A DNA stretch of 37,662 nucleotides from Lachnospiraceae bacterium (GTDB lineage Bacteria; Bacillota; Clostridia; Lachnospirales; Lachnospiraceae): contig QXWW01000037.1 in assembly GCA_009911185.1 (NCBI GenBank), forward strand, positions 1 to 37,662, given 5' to 3'. Shown here one piece after another: positions 1 to 8,176 of the stretch. The stretch's first letter is position 1. Each line of letters opens with the position of its first letter. Below the pieces are notes generated by a model, which ran no database searches, was not told the origin of the DNA, and worked only from the letters and a program-made list of their open reading frames with translations. The translations under genes were made by a program, and so were the position numbers.

Positions 1-1
1 C

Positions 2-121
2 ATGAGGGGGGACCCGGCGAAGCAGGGGGGAGACCTGATGCCCAGTAAAAGAGCAGAAACGAACAAAGGCATGAGGGAAACCAGCAGGCTGGCAGGAGGC
101 AAGACATTTTATGACAGATGA
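2..121 (+). other. possible 3' end of an upstream gene
   Basis: One frame is open from the window edge to a TGA at 119-121, which overlaps the start of the alarmone synthetase gene by 11 bases. The encoded tail is about 39 residues, basic and glycine-rich, and I recognise no family. It may be the end of a gene lying mostly outside the window, or chance. A good SD (GGAGG near 95-99) for the next gene lies inside it. Confidence 0.25.
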
Positions 122-722
122 AGAATATTATAATTTTATTCAGCCGTATGAGGATGCCAAGGAGGTTTTACTTGCCAGGCTCCATGTGCTGAAGCATAAT
201 TTGTATGAAGATTCAGCGGGAATGCCCATACATAACATCCAGAGCAGGATCAAGAAGAAAAAAAGTATGGAAGACAAGCTGAGAAAAAAGGAAAAAGAAC
301 CGACGGTGATGAATGCAAAGGATTATCTGCAGGATATTGCGGGCGTGCGGGTAATATGCTATTTTGTAGATGATATTTATAACCTTGTGGACGCGCTGAA
401 GCGGCAGGCAGATTTGATTATGGTCAGGGAGAGCGATTATGTTAGGAAGCCGAAACCTAACGGTTACCGCAGCTATCATGTAATTGTAGGCATACCGGTA
501 TACTGTCTGGACGGCATGGAATATTTTCCGGTAGAAATTCAGTTCCGCACCATGTCCATGGACTTCTGGGCGAGTATGGAGCATCGGATTTTATATAAAA
601 AGGGACGGCGCAGCGGCAGAGAGGAACTGGCAGAAGAATTAAAAGAATATGCAGATATGCTGGTAGAGATTGAGGGCCGGTTTGAGCTGCACAGTGAAGG
701 GAAACAGGTTCAGGATTTATGA
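111..722 (+). CDS. small alarmone synthetase, (p)ppGpp synthetase (RelA/SpoT domain)
   Basis: This 203-residue protein is a single-domain GTP pyrophosphokinase that would transfer pyrophosphate from ATP to GDP or GTP to make (p)ppGpp in the cytoplasm. The synthetase signatures are visible: SRIKKKKSMEDKL (about 45-57), DIAGVRVICYF (75-85), RKPKPNGYRSYH (112-123) and VEIQFRTMSMDFW followed by MEHRI (141-160). There is no HD hydrolase, TGS or ACT domain, and the length matches YjbM/RelQ-type enzymes. An SD (GGAGG) lies about 11 bases before the ATG. Its stop overlaps the cbiB start as ATGA, so the two are probably translationally coupled. That is an unusual partner for a cobalamin gene. The family is sure; the RelP versus RelQ subtype is not. 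Confidence 0.92.
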   Translation: MTDEEYYNFIQPYEDAKEVLLARLHVLKHNLYEDSAGMPIHNIQSRIKKKKSMEDKLRKKEKEPTVMNAKDYLQDIAGVRVICYFVDDIYNLVDALKRQADLIMVRESDYVRKPKPNGYRSYHVIVGIPVYCLDGMEYFPVEIQFRTMSMDFWASMEHRILYKKGRRSGREELAEELKEYADMLVEIEGRFELHSEGKQVQDL

Positions 723-1714
723 GTATTTTGACATATTCTTTGCTGGCGTTATTTCTGGGGATTTGCCTGGATTTTTTTGTGGGAGATCCAAAGGGCTGGT
801 ATCATCCGGTCATGGCAATCGGCTGGCTTATCAGCCGTTTGGAACTTTTGCTGAGGTGCTTGTTTTTTAAATCGAAAACAGGTGAACGGCTGGCAGGGGT
901 TGTATTGACAGCGCTGGTTGTGGGGATTTCCGCCTTTCTACCTGCAGGAGCGCTTTTTTGGTGTTATCATATTCATCCTGCCGCAGGGATTTTGCTGGAA
1001 GCGCTTATGTGCGGAACGCTTCTTGCCGCAAAATCCTTACAGGCAGAGAGCATGAAGGTGGCAGAAGCCCTGGAAATGGAGGGTCTGTCTGCCGCAAGAG
1101 AGGCTGTTTCCATGATTGTGGGAAGGGATACACGGCAATTGGATGAGGCGGGAGTAATACGGGCTGCGGTAGAGACGGTGGCGGAAAATACTTCAGACGG
1201 CGTCGTTGCGCCCTTATTGTTTATGGCATTTTTCGGAGGCGCGGGGGGATTTTTTTATAAGTCCGTCAATACGCTGGATTCCATGGTGGGGTATAAGAAT
1301 GATACATATCAGTATTTTGGAACAGCAGCGGCTAAGCTGGATGATTTTGTGAACTTTATTCCAGCAAGAATCAGTGCGATGATGATGATTGCCGCCTGCG
1401 GCTTATGCCGCATGGACCAGAAAAACGCATGGCGGATATACTGGCGTGACAGAAAGAAACACGCCAGCCCCAATTCCGCACAGACAGAGGCGGCGGCGGC
1501 GGGAGCATTGCAGATACAGCTTGCCGGAGACGCCTGGTATTTTGGTAAAAAATATGAAAAGCCCTGGATAGGAGATAATATTCGTCCGCCGCAGCGGGAA
1601 GATATTGCCAGAAGCTGCCGGCTGATGTTTGCTACATCGTATCTTACGGCGGCAATTTTGCTGGCGGTGAAAGGCGCACTTATTTATCTTATAGGGAGGA
1701 CCTTGTCACGCTAA
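719..1714 (+). CDS. cbiB: adenosylcobinamide-phosphate synthase CbiB (CobD type)
   Basis: This 331-residue multi-spanning membrane protein joins (R)-1-aminopropan-2-ol phosphate to adenosylcobyric acid, closing the nucleotide-loop side of adenosylcobinamide phosphate. Family marks are the N-terminal GDPKGWYHPVMAIGW segment after a first membrane helix, ENTSDGVVAPLLF (about residues 155-167), the SVNTLDSMVGYKND segment and the C-terminal LAGDAWYFGKKYEKPWIG. The length is normal for the family. It overlaps the alarmone synthetase gene by four bases. Its TAA stop sits in the loop of a hairpin repeat, so the transcript end and coding end coincide with that structure. Its substrates come from CobQ and the CobD-type decarboxylase encoded downstream. 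Confidence 0.95.
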   Translation: MSILTYSLLALFLGICLDFFVGDPKGWYHPVMAIGWLISRLELLLRCLFFKSKTGERLAGVVLTALVVGISAFLPAGALFWCYHIHPAAGILLEALMCGTLLAAKSLQAESMKVAEALEMEGLSAAREAVSMIVGRDTRQLDEAGVIRAAVETVAENTSDGVVAPLLFMAFFGGAGGFFYKSVNTLDSMVGYKNDTYQYFGTAAAKLDDFVNFIPARISAMMMIAACGLCRMDQKNAWRIYWRDRKKHASPNSAQTEAAAAGALQIQLAGDAWYFGKKYEKPWIGDNIRPPQREDIARSCRLMFATSYLTAAILLAVKGALIYLIGRTLSR

Positions 1715-1803
1715 AGTGTGAAGGCATCCTCCTATAAGATAAAAAACATTTATGCGCACTCGTGCAAAAGGAAATATGTCGCAAAGCGACTGCACTCGGC
1801 GCA
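1686..1803 (+). repeat. structured intergenic repeat, copy A (two hairpins)
   Basis: Hairpin 1 (1686-1740) pairs ATCTTATAGGGAGGA with TCCTCCTATAAGAT (one bulge) and carries the apical TCACGCTAAAGTGTGA. Hairpin 2 (1752-1803) has a TGCGCA/GGCGCA outer stem and a perfect GTCGC-AAA-GCGAC inner stem. The same two-module layout recurs at 7461-7580 with different stem bases. Hairpin 1 starts within cbiB and holds its stop codon. Confidence 0.75.
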
Positions 1804-1811
1804 GCAAACCG

Positions 1812-1872
1812 CCCTAGTCCCTCATGAATGAGGGATTTAGGGAGTTGAGCGGACTTGTCCGCTTTGTTCTTT
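1812..1872 (+). terminator. hairpin pair with terminator-like tail after cbiB
   Basis: A stem pairing GTCCCTCAT with ATGAGGGAT, flanked by CCCTA/TTAGGG, spans 1812-1842. A second perfect 7-bp hairpin, AGCGGAC-tt-GTCCGCT, spans 1848-1863 and is followed by a T-rich run (TTGTTCTTTT). This last part has the form of an intrinsic terminator separating cbiB from the reductase gene. Confidence 0.6.
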
Positions 1873-1927
1873 TATTTTATAGAATTTGCCGGCAAAGGAC
1901 GCGGCCGGGAAACAGAGGAGGATGAAA

Positions 1928-2782
1928 ATGAATAATGTCCATGAGTTTTTTGTTTTGAATAATGAAGTAAAAATCCCTAAACTTGCATATGGAACCTATA
2001 AAGCTGCGGACGGGGAAACCTATATCAATATCCAGACGGCAATCGAGAGCGGCTATCGATGTTTCGATACGGCGTCGTTTTATGGTACGGAACGCAGTCT
2101 GGCAAAGGCAATCGGGCAAAGCAAGGTACAGCGGGAGGATATTTTTATCGCTTCCAAAGTTTGGAAAACAGAGATGGGATATGAAGAGACAAAAGCCGCC
2201 TTTACGCGTACCCTTGAGAATTTAGGTACAGATTATCTTGATCTTTATTTGATGCATTGGCCGTTGCCATCACCGGATTTTAAGGAATGGAAACAATTGG
2301 ATCTGGATACATGGCGGGCGATGGAGGAGTTGTACCATGCCGGGAAAATCCGTGCTCTGGGCTTAAGTAATTTTCTGCCCCATCATATAGATAATATCCT
2401 GGAAAACTGCCAGGTCCCTCCAATGGTAAACCAGATAGAATTTCATCCTGGCCATACACAGGAATCAGTGCGGCGTTATTGTGAGGAACATAATATTCTT
2501 GTCCAGGCATGGAGTCCTCTTGGGAGAGGCAGAGTGCTTAAGGATTCCCTGATTGCAGGGCTTGCTGAAAAATATCGTGTTTCCGCAGCGCAGATTTGTC
2601 TTCGCTTTGCGCTGCAAAAAGGCGTCATGCCCCTGGTAAAGGCTTCTTCTATGGAGCGCATGAAAGAAAACCAGGATGTATTTTCTTTTGCACTTACAAA
2701 AGAGGAGCTGTATCAGATTGATACGATGCCGCCTTTGGGCTGGTCGGGAGAACATCCGGACCGGGAGAGGCAATATGTATAG
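1928..2782 (+). CDS. aldo/keto reductase within the cobalamin cluster
   Basis: This 284-residue NAD(P)H-dependent oxidoreductase of the AKR superfamily resembles 2,5-diketo-D-gluconate reductases. The catalytic tetrad is intact: Asp47 and Tyr52 (FDTASFYG), Lys77 (ASKVWK) and His110 (LMHWPLP). The C-terminal cofactor segment VKASSMERMKENQDVF is also present. The ATG at 1928 is chosen because AGAGGAGG lies 6 bases upstream; a frame extension to 1886 has no such site. Its end overlaps the next gene, a threonine-phosphate decarboxylase, by 8 bases. The physiological substrate cannot be read from the sequence. Position suggests coregulation with corrinoid genes, though it may be a generic carbonyl reductase. 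Confidence 0.9.
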   Translation: MNNVHEFFVLNNEVKIPKLAYGTYKAADGETYINIQTAIESGYRCFDTASFYGTERSLAKAIGQSKVQREDIFIASKVWKTEMGYEETKAAFTRTLENLGTDYLDLYLMHWPLPSPDFKEWKQLDLDTWRAMEELYHAGKIRALGLSNFLPHHIDNILENCQVPPMVNQIEFHPGHTQESVRRYCEEHNILVQAWSPLGRGRVLKDSLIAGLAEKYRVSAAQICLRFALQKGVMPLVKASSMERMKENQDVFSFALTKEELYQIDTMPPLGWSGEHPDRERQYV

Positions 2783-3866
2783 ACATGGCGGAGATATCTA
2801 CAGGCATCCAGGTTTTTTAGATTTTTCAGCTAATATCAATCCTCTGGGGCCTCCCGCCTGTGTGCTGGAGGCAATAAAAACGTCCGCCGCTGAAGTTTGC
2901 CATTATCCTCAGATAGGATGCACAAGGCTGCGTCAGGCAATTGCAGAGTTAGAGCAGGTCAGAAAAGAGCAGATTATTTGTGGAAATGGTGCGGCAGAGG
3001 TGATTTTTTCTCTGGCTTTAGCGGAAAAACCTCAAAAGGCGCTGCTTTTTGGACCTTCGTTTCAGGAGTATGAGCAGGCGCTGCGCAGCGTGGACTGTGA
3101 GATTGTCTATGCGCATGTTTGTCAGGAAGAGGGCTTTGTATGGAAGGAAATTCCGGCAGAACTGGATGATACCATAGATATGGTATTCTTCTGCAATCCC
3201 AATAATCCAACGGGAGTGCTGACAGAGGGCGGCATGATGAAAAAACTGCTGGAAAGATGTGAGGAGACGGACACGATTCTGGTGGTGGATGAATGTTTTA
3301 TGGATTTTGTGGATTTGCAAAAACAAAAAGATGCGTCCATGAAAGTTTTTCTTGATGATGCAAAGCATTTGGTCCTGGTAAAGGCGTTTACAAAAACTTT
3401 TGCCATACCGGGGCTGCGGTTGGGATATGGGTTATGTGGAGACGTTCGGCTGCGTAAGCGGATACAGGCAGTGACCCAGCCCTGGAATGTGTCTGTGCTG
3501 GCGCAGGAAGCGGGAATTGCAGCCGTCGGGGAAAAGAATTTTCTGAGCCGGAGCAGACAGATGGTAGAGAAGGAAAAAAAGTTTTTATGTGAACAGATCG
3601 CAAGATTTGCGTCCGGAGGAAAGCAGGGATTGTTTGCCGCAGTTTACGGGTATGCGGCAAATTTTATTTTTTTTCAGAGCGTCCCAGGTCTGGAACGGGA
3701 GCTTATGAAATATAAAATTCTGATTCGCGACTGCAGCAATTTTCCGGGACTTTGCGAGGGGTGGTACCGGATTGCCGTGCGCAGCAGGGAGGAAAACCAG
3801 AGTTTAGCACAGGCTTTGGAGCAGATAAAAACCAATTATGACAGCAGAAAAACAGGGGACATTTGA
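2775..3866 (+). CDS. cobD: threonine-phosphate decarboxylase-like aminotransferase (CobD/CobC)
   Basis: This 363-residue PLP enzyme of the histidinol-phosphate aminotransferase fold is expected to decarboxylate L-threonine O-3-phosphate to (R)-1-aminopropan-2-ol phosphate, the linker used by CbiB. The start MYRHGGDIY and the following FSANINPLGPP are typical of CobD. NPNNPTG (141-147), Asp172 (VVDECFMDF) and the PLP lysine Lys207 in AFTKTFAIPGLRLGYG are all present. The ATG at 2775 has GGGAGAGG just upstream and overlaps the reductase gene; an earlier in-frame start at 2676 would lie well inside that gene and lacks an SD. Histidinol-phosphate aminotransferase is the main alternative, but the flanking cobalamin genes favour CobD. 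Confidence 0.9.
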   Translation: MYRHGGDIYRHPGFLDFSANINPLGPPACVLEAIKTSAAEVCHYPQIGCTRLRQAIAELEQVRKEQIICGNGAAEVIFSLALAEKPQKALLFGPSFQEYEQALRSVDCEIVYAHVCQEEGFVWKEIPAELDDTIDMVFFCNPNNPTGVLTEGGMMKKLLERCEETDTILVVDECFMDFVDLQKQKDASMKVFLDDAKHLVLVKAFTKTFAIPGLRLGYGLCGDVRLRKRIQAVTQPWNVSVLAQEAGIAAVGEKNFLSRSRQMVEKEKKFLCEQIARFASGGKQGLFAAVYGYAANFIFFQSVPGLERELMKYKILIRDCSNFPGLCEGWYRIAVRSREENQSLAQALEQIKTNYDSRKTGDI

Positions 3867-3918
3867 ACGGTCATTTCTTTTATAAGAAACGAACATTGTC
3901 TTGAGAAAAGGAGCAGAC

Positions 3919-5448
3919 ATGAAAAAGCAGACGAGAGTAATTATGATACAGGGAACCATGTCCAATGCAGGAAAAAGCCTGATCGTGGCAGGTTTGTGCC
4001 GGATTTTGAAACAGGATGGTTTTTTGCCTGCTCCTTTTAAATCTCAGAATATGGCATTAAACTCCTATATTACAAAAGAAGGACTGGAAATGGGGCGTGC
4101 CCAGGCCGTACAGGCGGAGGCGGCTGGGATTGCGCCGTCTGTCCTAATGAATCCGATTCTCCTAAAACCTACAGACGATACAGGTTCCCAGGTAATTGTA
4201 AATGGCGAGGTTTTGGGTACGATGAGCGCCAGAGATTATTTTTCTTATAAAAAGAAACTGGTTCCTGAAATTTTAAAAGCATTTCAACAACTGCAAAAAC
4301 AGTATGATATGATTGTCATTGAAGGGGCTGGTTCTCCAGCGGAAATCAATCTAAAACAAGACGACATCGTGAATATGGGGCTTGCCAGGCTAGTAGACGC
4401 GCCTGTGCTGCTGGTGGGGGATATTGACCGAGGCGGTGTTTTCGCCCAGCTTGCCGGAACGGTTATGTTGTTAGAGCAGGATGAGAGAGCCAGAATCCAG
4501 GGGATGATTATCAATAAATTCCGGGGCGACCAGAGTATATTAGATTCTGGTGTAGCGATGATAGAGAAAATTACCGGCATTCCGGTAGTGGGAGTGGTGC
4601 CTTATATGCAGGTGGATATCGAGGAAGAGGACAGCCTGACCAGGCGATTTTACAGAAAGCAAAACGAAGCAATTCTCGATATCGTTGTGATTCGTCTGCC
4701 CCGGATTTCTAATTTCACGGATTTTGCGGTATTGGAGGATTTCGGGCAGGTAAACCTTCGTTATGCAGCCAGCGTTCACCAGTTGGGAGAGCCGGATATG
4801 GTGATTCTTCCAGGCACGAAAAATACGATTGCGGACTTGAAATGGCTGCGGCAAAATGGACTGGAAACGGCGATTTACCGGGCAAAAGAGAAAGGCTGCG
4901 TAATTTTTGGCATTTGCGGCGGTTACCAAATGCTGGGAAGGGTTTTGTCTGACCCGGAACATGTGGAAGCAGGCGGGTCCATCAGGGGGATGGGGCTGCT
5001 TCCGGTAGAAACGGTTTTGACAAGCAATAAGACCAGAACCCAGGTGCAGGGGGAGTTTTTAAAGCTTCCCGGGGCGCTGAACAGACTGTCCGGCATGAAA
5101 ATTGGAGGTTATGAGATTCATATGGGAAGGACAGAAATGCGGACCGGGGAGGAGGGCAAAGCTATGACGGAGATTACGGTACAGACATTGCCGGGGCAAA
5201 AGCCAGACTTAGAGGGCTGCTGCCGGGACAATGTGTATGGCACGTACGTCCATGGAATATTTGACGAAAGCGGGATTGCCAGGGCGCTGTTTACCGCTTT
5301 GGCAGAGCGAAAAGGAGCGGCGTTGGGCGTCCTGCGGGAAGAAAGCTGGAAGGAATATAAAGAAACGCAGTATGATTTGCTGGCAGATACGCTGCGCAGC
5401 CATTTAGATATGAAAGCGGTTTATCGAATGATGGAAAAGGAGAGGTAG
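3919..5448 (+). CDS. cobQ: cobyric acid synthase CobQ/CbiP
   Basis: This 509-residue glutamine-dependent amidotransferase amidates side chains b, d, e and g of adenosylcobyrinic acid a,c-diamide to give cobyric acid. The N-terminal dethiobiotin-synthetase-like ATPase domain begins with [10 protein letters not shown] (11-20) and contains [13 protein letters not shown] (133-145) and [12 protein letters not shown] (168-179). The C-terminal class I GATase domain has nucleophile Cys333 in [10 protein letters not shown] and His445 in YVHGIFD. The ATG at 3919 follows AAAAGGAG by 5 bases; an upstream TTG at 3901 would add six residues and is less likely. It is followed 5 bases later by cbiC. Confidence 0.96.
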   Translation: MKKQTRVIMIQGTMSNAGKSLIVAGLCRILKQDGFLPAPFKSQNMALNSYITKEGLEMGRAQAVQAEAAGIAPSVLMNPILLKPTDDTGSQVIVNGEVLGTMSARDYFSYKKKLVPEILKAFQQLQKQYDMIVIEGAGSPAEINLKQDDIVNMGLARLVDAPVLLVGDIDRGGVFAQLAGTVMLLEQDERARIQGMIINKFRGDQSILDSGVAMIEKITGIPVVGVVPYMQVDIEEEDSLTRRFYRKQNEAILDIVVIRLPRISNFTDFAVLEDFGQVNLRYAASVHQLGEPDMVILPGTKNTIADLKWLRQNGLETAIYRAKEKGCVIFGICGGYQMLGRVLSDPEHVEAGGSIRGMGLLPVETVLTSNKTRTQVQGEFLKLPGALNRLSGMKIGGYEIHMGRTEMRTGEEGKAMTEITVQTLPGQKPDLEGCCRDNVYGTYVHGIFDESGIARALFTALAERKGAALGVLREESWKEYKETQYDLLADTLRSHLDMKAVYRMMEKER

Positions 5449-5453
5449 CGTAT

Positions 5454-6095
5454 ATGAAGGTAGAGTTAGAACAGGTATCGCCCGAAGAAATCGAAGCGCG
5501 CAGTTTTGAAATTATATCTCAGGAGCTGGGAGACTTTAAGTTGGAGGAACCGTGTGCGTCTGTGGTGAAACGGGTGATACATACCACGGCGGATTTTGAT
5601 TATGCAAAAAATCTGGCATTTTCCCCACATGTGGTGGAACATGCCCTGGAAGCATTGCGTAAAGGAGCCTGTATCGTCACGGATACCCGGATGGCAATGG
5701 CAGGAATTAACAAAAAAGCATTGAAAGAGCTGGGGACAGAGGTTTATAATTTTATGGGAGACGCAGATGTGGCAAAGCTGGCAAAGCAAAACCATACGAC
5801 CCGTGCGGCGGCGTGCATGGAGAAAGCGGCGGCGCTGAAGAAGCCAGTGATTGTAGCGGTGGGGAATGCGCCCACCGCATTGATCCGCATTTATGAACTG
5901 GTACGGGAAGGAAAATTTTTGCCGGAATTAATAATCGGAACGCCAGTGGGGTTTGTGAATGTCCTTCAGTCCAAGGAGCTGGCACTTAGTCTTTCCGTTC
6001 CCCATATCATTGCAAGAGGGCGCAAAGGTGGCAGCAATGTGGCGGCGGCCATTGTAAATGCATTATTGTATATGCTGTATGACAGGAGACAGTAA
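5454..6095 (+). CDS. cbiC: cobalt-precorrin-8 methylmutase CbiC/CobH
   Basis: This 213-residue enzyme moves the C-11 methyl group of (cobalt-)precorrin-8 to C-12, giving cobyrinic or hydrogenobyrinic acid. The signature catalytic histidine is His43 in RVIHTTADFDY. The conserved TDTRMAMAGI and the C-terminal VGFVNVLQSKELAL plus GRKGGSNVAAAIVNALL segments follow in the usual order, and the length is normal. An AGGAGAGG sequence overlapping the end of cobQ serves as ribosome binding site, indicating one operon. The anaerobic (cobalt-early) version is inferred from the likely lifestyle rather than from this protein. Other cbi genes for ring contraction are not in the window. Confidence 0.95.
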   Translation: MKVELEQVSPEEIEARSFEIISQELGDFKLEEPCASVVKRVIHTTADFDYAKNLAFSPHVVEHALEALRKGACIVTDTRMAMAGINKKALKELGTEVYNFMGDADVAKLAKQNHTTRAAACMEKAAALKKPVIVAVGNAPTALIRIYELVREGKFLPELIIGTPVGFVNVLQSKELALSLSVPHIIARGRKGGSNVAAAIVNALLYMLYDRRQ

Positions 6096-6098
6096 ATA

Positions 6099-6180
6099 GT
6101 GGTTTGAGTATCACGGGAGCAGAAATGTGATTTGAGTAACACAGCATAGCAGAAATTATGATTTGAGTAAGATAGAATAG
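6099..6180 (+). repeat. three-copy degenerate tandem repeat upstream of hemA
   Basis: About 28-30 base units run in tandem: 6099-6126, 6127-6156 and a shorter 6157-6180. Each contains TTTGAGTA about five bases from its start, and the first two end in GCAGAAAT. It fills almost the whole cbiC-hemA gap and ends directly at the hemA ribosome binding site. The spacing places TTGAGT and TATGAT-like hexamers about 19 bases apart, so it could hold a promoter or a repeated operator. Confidence 0.6.
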
Positions 6181-6189
6181 AGGGAATCC

Positions 6190-7446
6190 ATGAATTTAAA
6201 AATGACTGGAATTGATTTTACCACAGCCGGAATAGATATCAGGCAGCGTTTTTCTTTTACCAGCAAAGCTATGGCAGCAGCCATAGCGCAGATCAGGCAG
6301 AAACAGGAAATACGGGGCTGCGTGCTGCTCTCCACCTGTAATCGCATGGAGCTTTGGCTTAGTCTGGAAGAGGGGGCGGAGTTTGCCATAGCTGATTTTT
6401 TGTGCCGTTTAAAGGGGCTTTCTTGTGAAGAATATCAGGAATATTTTGTGGTGCGGGAAGGCGCGGAGGCGGTGAAACATCTGTTCTATCTGAGCGCGGG
6501 AATGAAATCCCAGATTGTAGGAGAAGATCAGATTTTGACGCAGGTGAAAGAAGCGCTTGCATTTGCCAGAGAACAGGAAGGGGCCGACCGCTTACTGGAG
6601 GTTTTGTTCCGCATGGCGGTAACGGCGGGAAAACAGGTGAAAGCAAATGTGGTAATGGATAAAGCAAATTTTTCAGCGGCGCACCGTGCCCTGGAATTTT
6701 TAAAAGAGCAGGGGAATGTTCTTACAGAGAAAATCTGTCTTGTGATTGGAAATGGAGAAATGGGAAAATTGACGGCGCAGGCGTTAATGGAGGAGGGGGC
6801 GGATGTGACGGTCACAGTTCGCCAGTACCGCAGCGGTATAGTAAAGATCCCTCAGGGAGCAAAAAGGATCGATTATGGGGAGCGTTACCGTTATATACCG
6901 AAATGCGATCTGGTTGTTTCGGCAACGGCAAGCCCGAATCTTACGATAACCAGGGAAGGGCTGGATGCTTGTCTCAGGCAGAGAGACGCTTATTTTCAGG
7001 AGCAGATTTTTCTTGATCTTGCAGTGCCCAGAGATATGGAAACTTCTATTGCAGAGCGGCAAGGCGTGGTATATTATGATATGGACAGTCTTCCTTTCGA
7101 AGCGCAGTCTGTGGAAATGCGGCGGCAGTACGAAAAGGCGCAGAACCTTCTTGACAGGGCAATCCAAAAGTTTCTGGAGTGGCAGGAATGCCGTGATCTG
7201 GTGCCAAGAATCCAGCAGATTGGAGCAGACGCCGGAAGGGAGCTGGCGTGGAGGATGGAGAAAACTTTGCAGCATTTGAATTTGTCCAAAACAGATTTGG
7301 CAAATTTGCAAAAACAGTTGGAACATACCACGGGAAAAGTGGTGGATAAGCTGCTGTTTGAACTGAGGAATCAGGCGGAACCGGAAACTTTGCAGAAGAC
7401 GGTGGAAGTTTTTGAGCAGGTATACAGGGACAGTTACGGTGGTTAA
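6190..7446 (+). CDS. hemA: glutamyl-tRNA reductase
   Basis: This 418-residue protein reduces glutamyl-tRNA(Glu) with NADPH to glutamate-1-semialdehyde, the first committed step of the C5 pathway. Catalytic Cys50 lies in LLSTCNRMELW. The conserved block SAGMKSQIVGEDQILTQVK follows at about 102-120, a Rossmann motif VIGNGEMGKLTA at 185-196 and the C-terminal dimerisation helices from about 310. An AGAGGGA SD lies close before the ATG. The downstream hem genes supply the next steps. No siroheme-synthase extension is fused here; that activity is encoded separately two genes on. Confidence 0.95.
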   Translation: MNLKMTGIDFTTAGIDIRQRFSFTSKAMAAAIAQIRQKQEIRGCVLLSTCNRMELWLSLEEGAEFAIADFLCRLKGLSCEEYQEYFVVREGAEAVKHLFYLSAGMKSQIVGEDQILTQVKEALAFAREQEGADRLLEVLFRMAVTAGKQVKANVVMDKANFSAAHRALEFLKEQGNVLTEKICLVIGNGEMGKLTAQALMEEGADVTVTVRQYRSGIVKIPQGAKRIDYGERYRYIPKCDLVVSATASPNLTITREGLDACLRQRDAYFQEQIFLDLAVPRDMETSIAERQGVVYYDMDSLPFEAQSVEMRRQYEKAQNLLDRAIQKFLEWQECRDLVPRIQQIGADAGRELAWRMEKTLQHLNLSKTDLANLQKQLEHTTGKVVDKLLFELRNQAEPETLQKTVEVFEQVYRDSYGG

Positions 7447-7460
7447 GGGCAGATGTTTTT

Positions 7461-7598
7461 TATTCTATAGGAAAGATCTTGTCACGCTAAAGCGTGAAAA
7501 TATTTTTTCTATAGAATAAAAATAGAATGCGCACGGATGCAGAAAGTATGTTATTGCTGCGCAATAAGCATCCGGCGCGTCAAAGAGTGTAGCTCTTT
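7461..7598 (+). repeat. structured intergenic repeat, copy B
   Basis: Hairpin 1 (7461-7518) pairs TATTCTATAG with CTATAGAATA and has an apical GTCACGCTAAAGCGTGA. Hairpin 2 (7528-7580) pairs CGGATGC with GCATCCG and contains a perfect TTATTGC-TGC-GCAATAA inner hairpin. A third short stem, AAAGAG/CTCTTT, spans 7582-7598. Outer stem bases differ from copy A yet remain paired, while the apical motif is nearly identical. It follows hemA directly and might end its transcript. Confidence 0.75.
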
Positions 7599-7624
7599 AG
7601 AATGAGGAGTAAGAGGAAACAGCC

Positions 7625-8176
7625 ATGTTTACATGGAAATGGCAGATGAGAAAGGAAATCATAGTTATGGAAATGTGGGATATTTATGACAGCCGCAAAC
7701 AGCGGACGGGGCGTACGATGAAACGGAATGATTTTTGCCTTAAGGAAGGAGAGTACCATCTTACCGTGTTGGGAGTGATTATGCGCCCGGATGGAAAATT
7801 TCTGATAACCAGGCGGGTCATGACAAAGGCATGGGCGCCCGGCTGGTGGGAGGTTTCCGGCGGTGCAGCCCTTGCAGGGGAGGAATCTGAAGACGCGGTA
7901 ATCCGGGAAATCCGGGAAGAAACAGGATTGGATGTTTCGGGATGTGAGAATGGTTATCTATTCACTTATCATCGGGAAAATCCGGGAGAAGGCGATAATT
8001 ATTTTGTGGATGTGTACCGTTTTGTGCTGGATTTTGAAGAGAGTGAAATCCAACTGCAAAAGAAAGAGGCGGCAGGTTATATGATGGCAGATAAAAAACA
8101 AATTGAAGCATTAGCGGCCCAGGGGATTTTTCTGCATTATGACAGTATAAAGCAGGCGTTTGAGGAGGCAAAATGA
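7625..8176 (+). CDS. NUDIX hydrolase
   Basis: This protein of up to 183 residues hydrolyses some nucleoside diphosphate-X type substrate. The Nudix box is complete and exactly spaced, G-x5-E-x7-REIREETGL, at about residues 80-102. The N-terminal MWDIYDSRKQRTGR segment resembles Nudix proteins related to isopentenyl-diphosphate isomerase-like hydrolases. The start is uncertain: 7625 has AAGAGG 8 bases upstream, while 7667 would begin at MEMWDIYD, where such proteins usually begin. Its TGA overlaps the ATG of the precorrin-2 dehydrogenase gene (ATGA), so the two are coupled. The substrate is not deducible. Confidence 0.9.
   Translation: MFTWKWQMRKEIIVMEMWDIYDSRKQRTGRTMKRNDFCLKEGEYHLTVLGVIMRPDGKFLITRRVMTKAWAPGWWEVSGGAALAGEESEDAVIREIREETGLDVSGCENGYLFTYHRENPGEGDNYFVDVYRFVLDFEESEIQLQKKEAAGYMMADKKQIEALAAQGIFLHYDSIKQAFEEAK

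Noticed and set aside
213-584. Long minus-strand open frame within the alarmone synthetase gene
   Set aside because: It is antisense to a well-supported coding region, has no SD and no recognisable domain. Many similar shadows of real genes were dropped.
1715-1927. Cobalamin riboswitch before the corrinoid genes
   Set aside because: No B12-box-like sequence was recognised; the gap is explained by hairpin repeats and a terminator.
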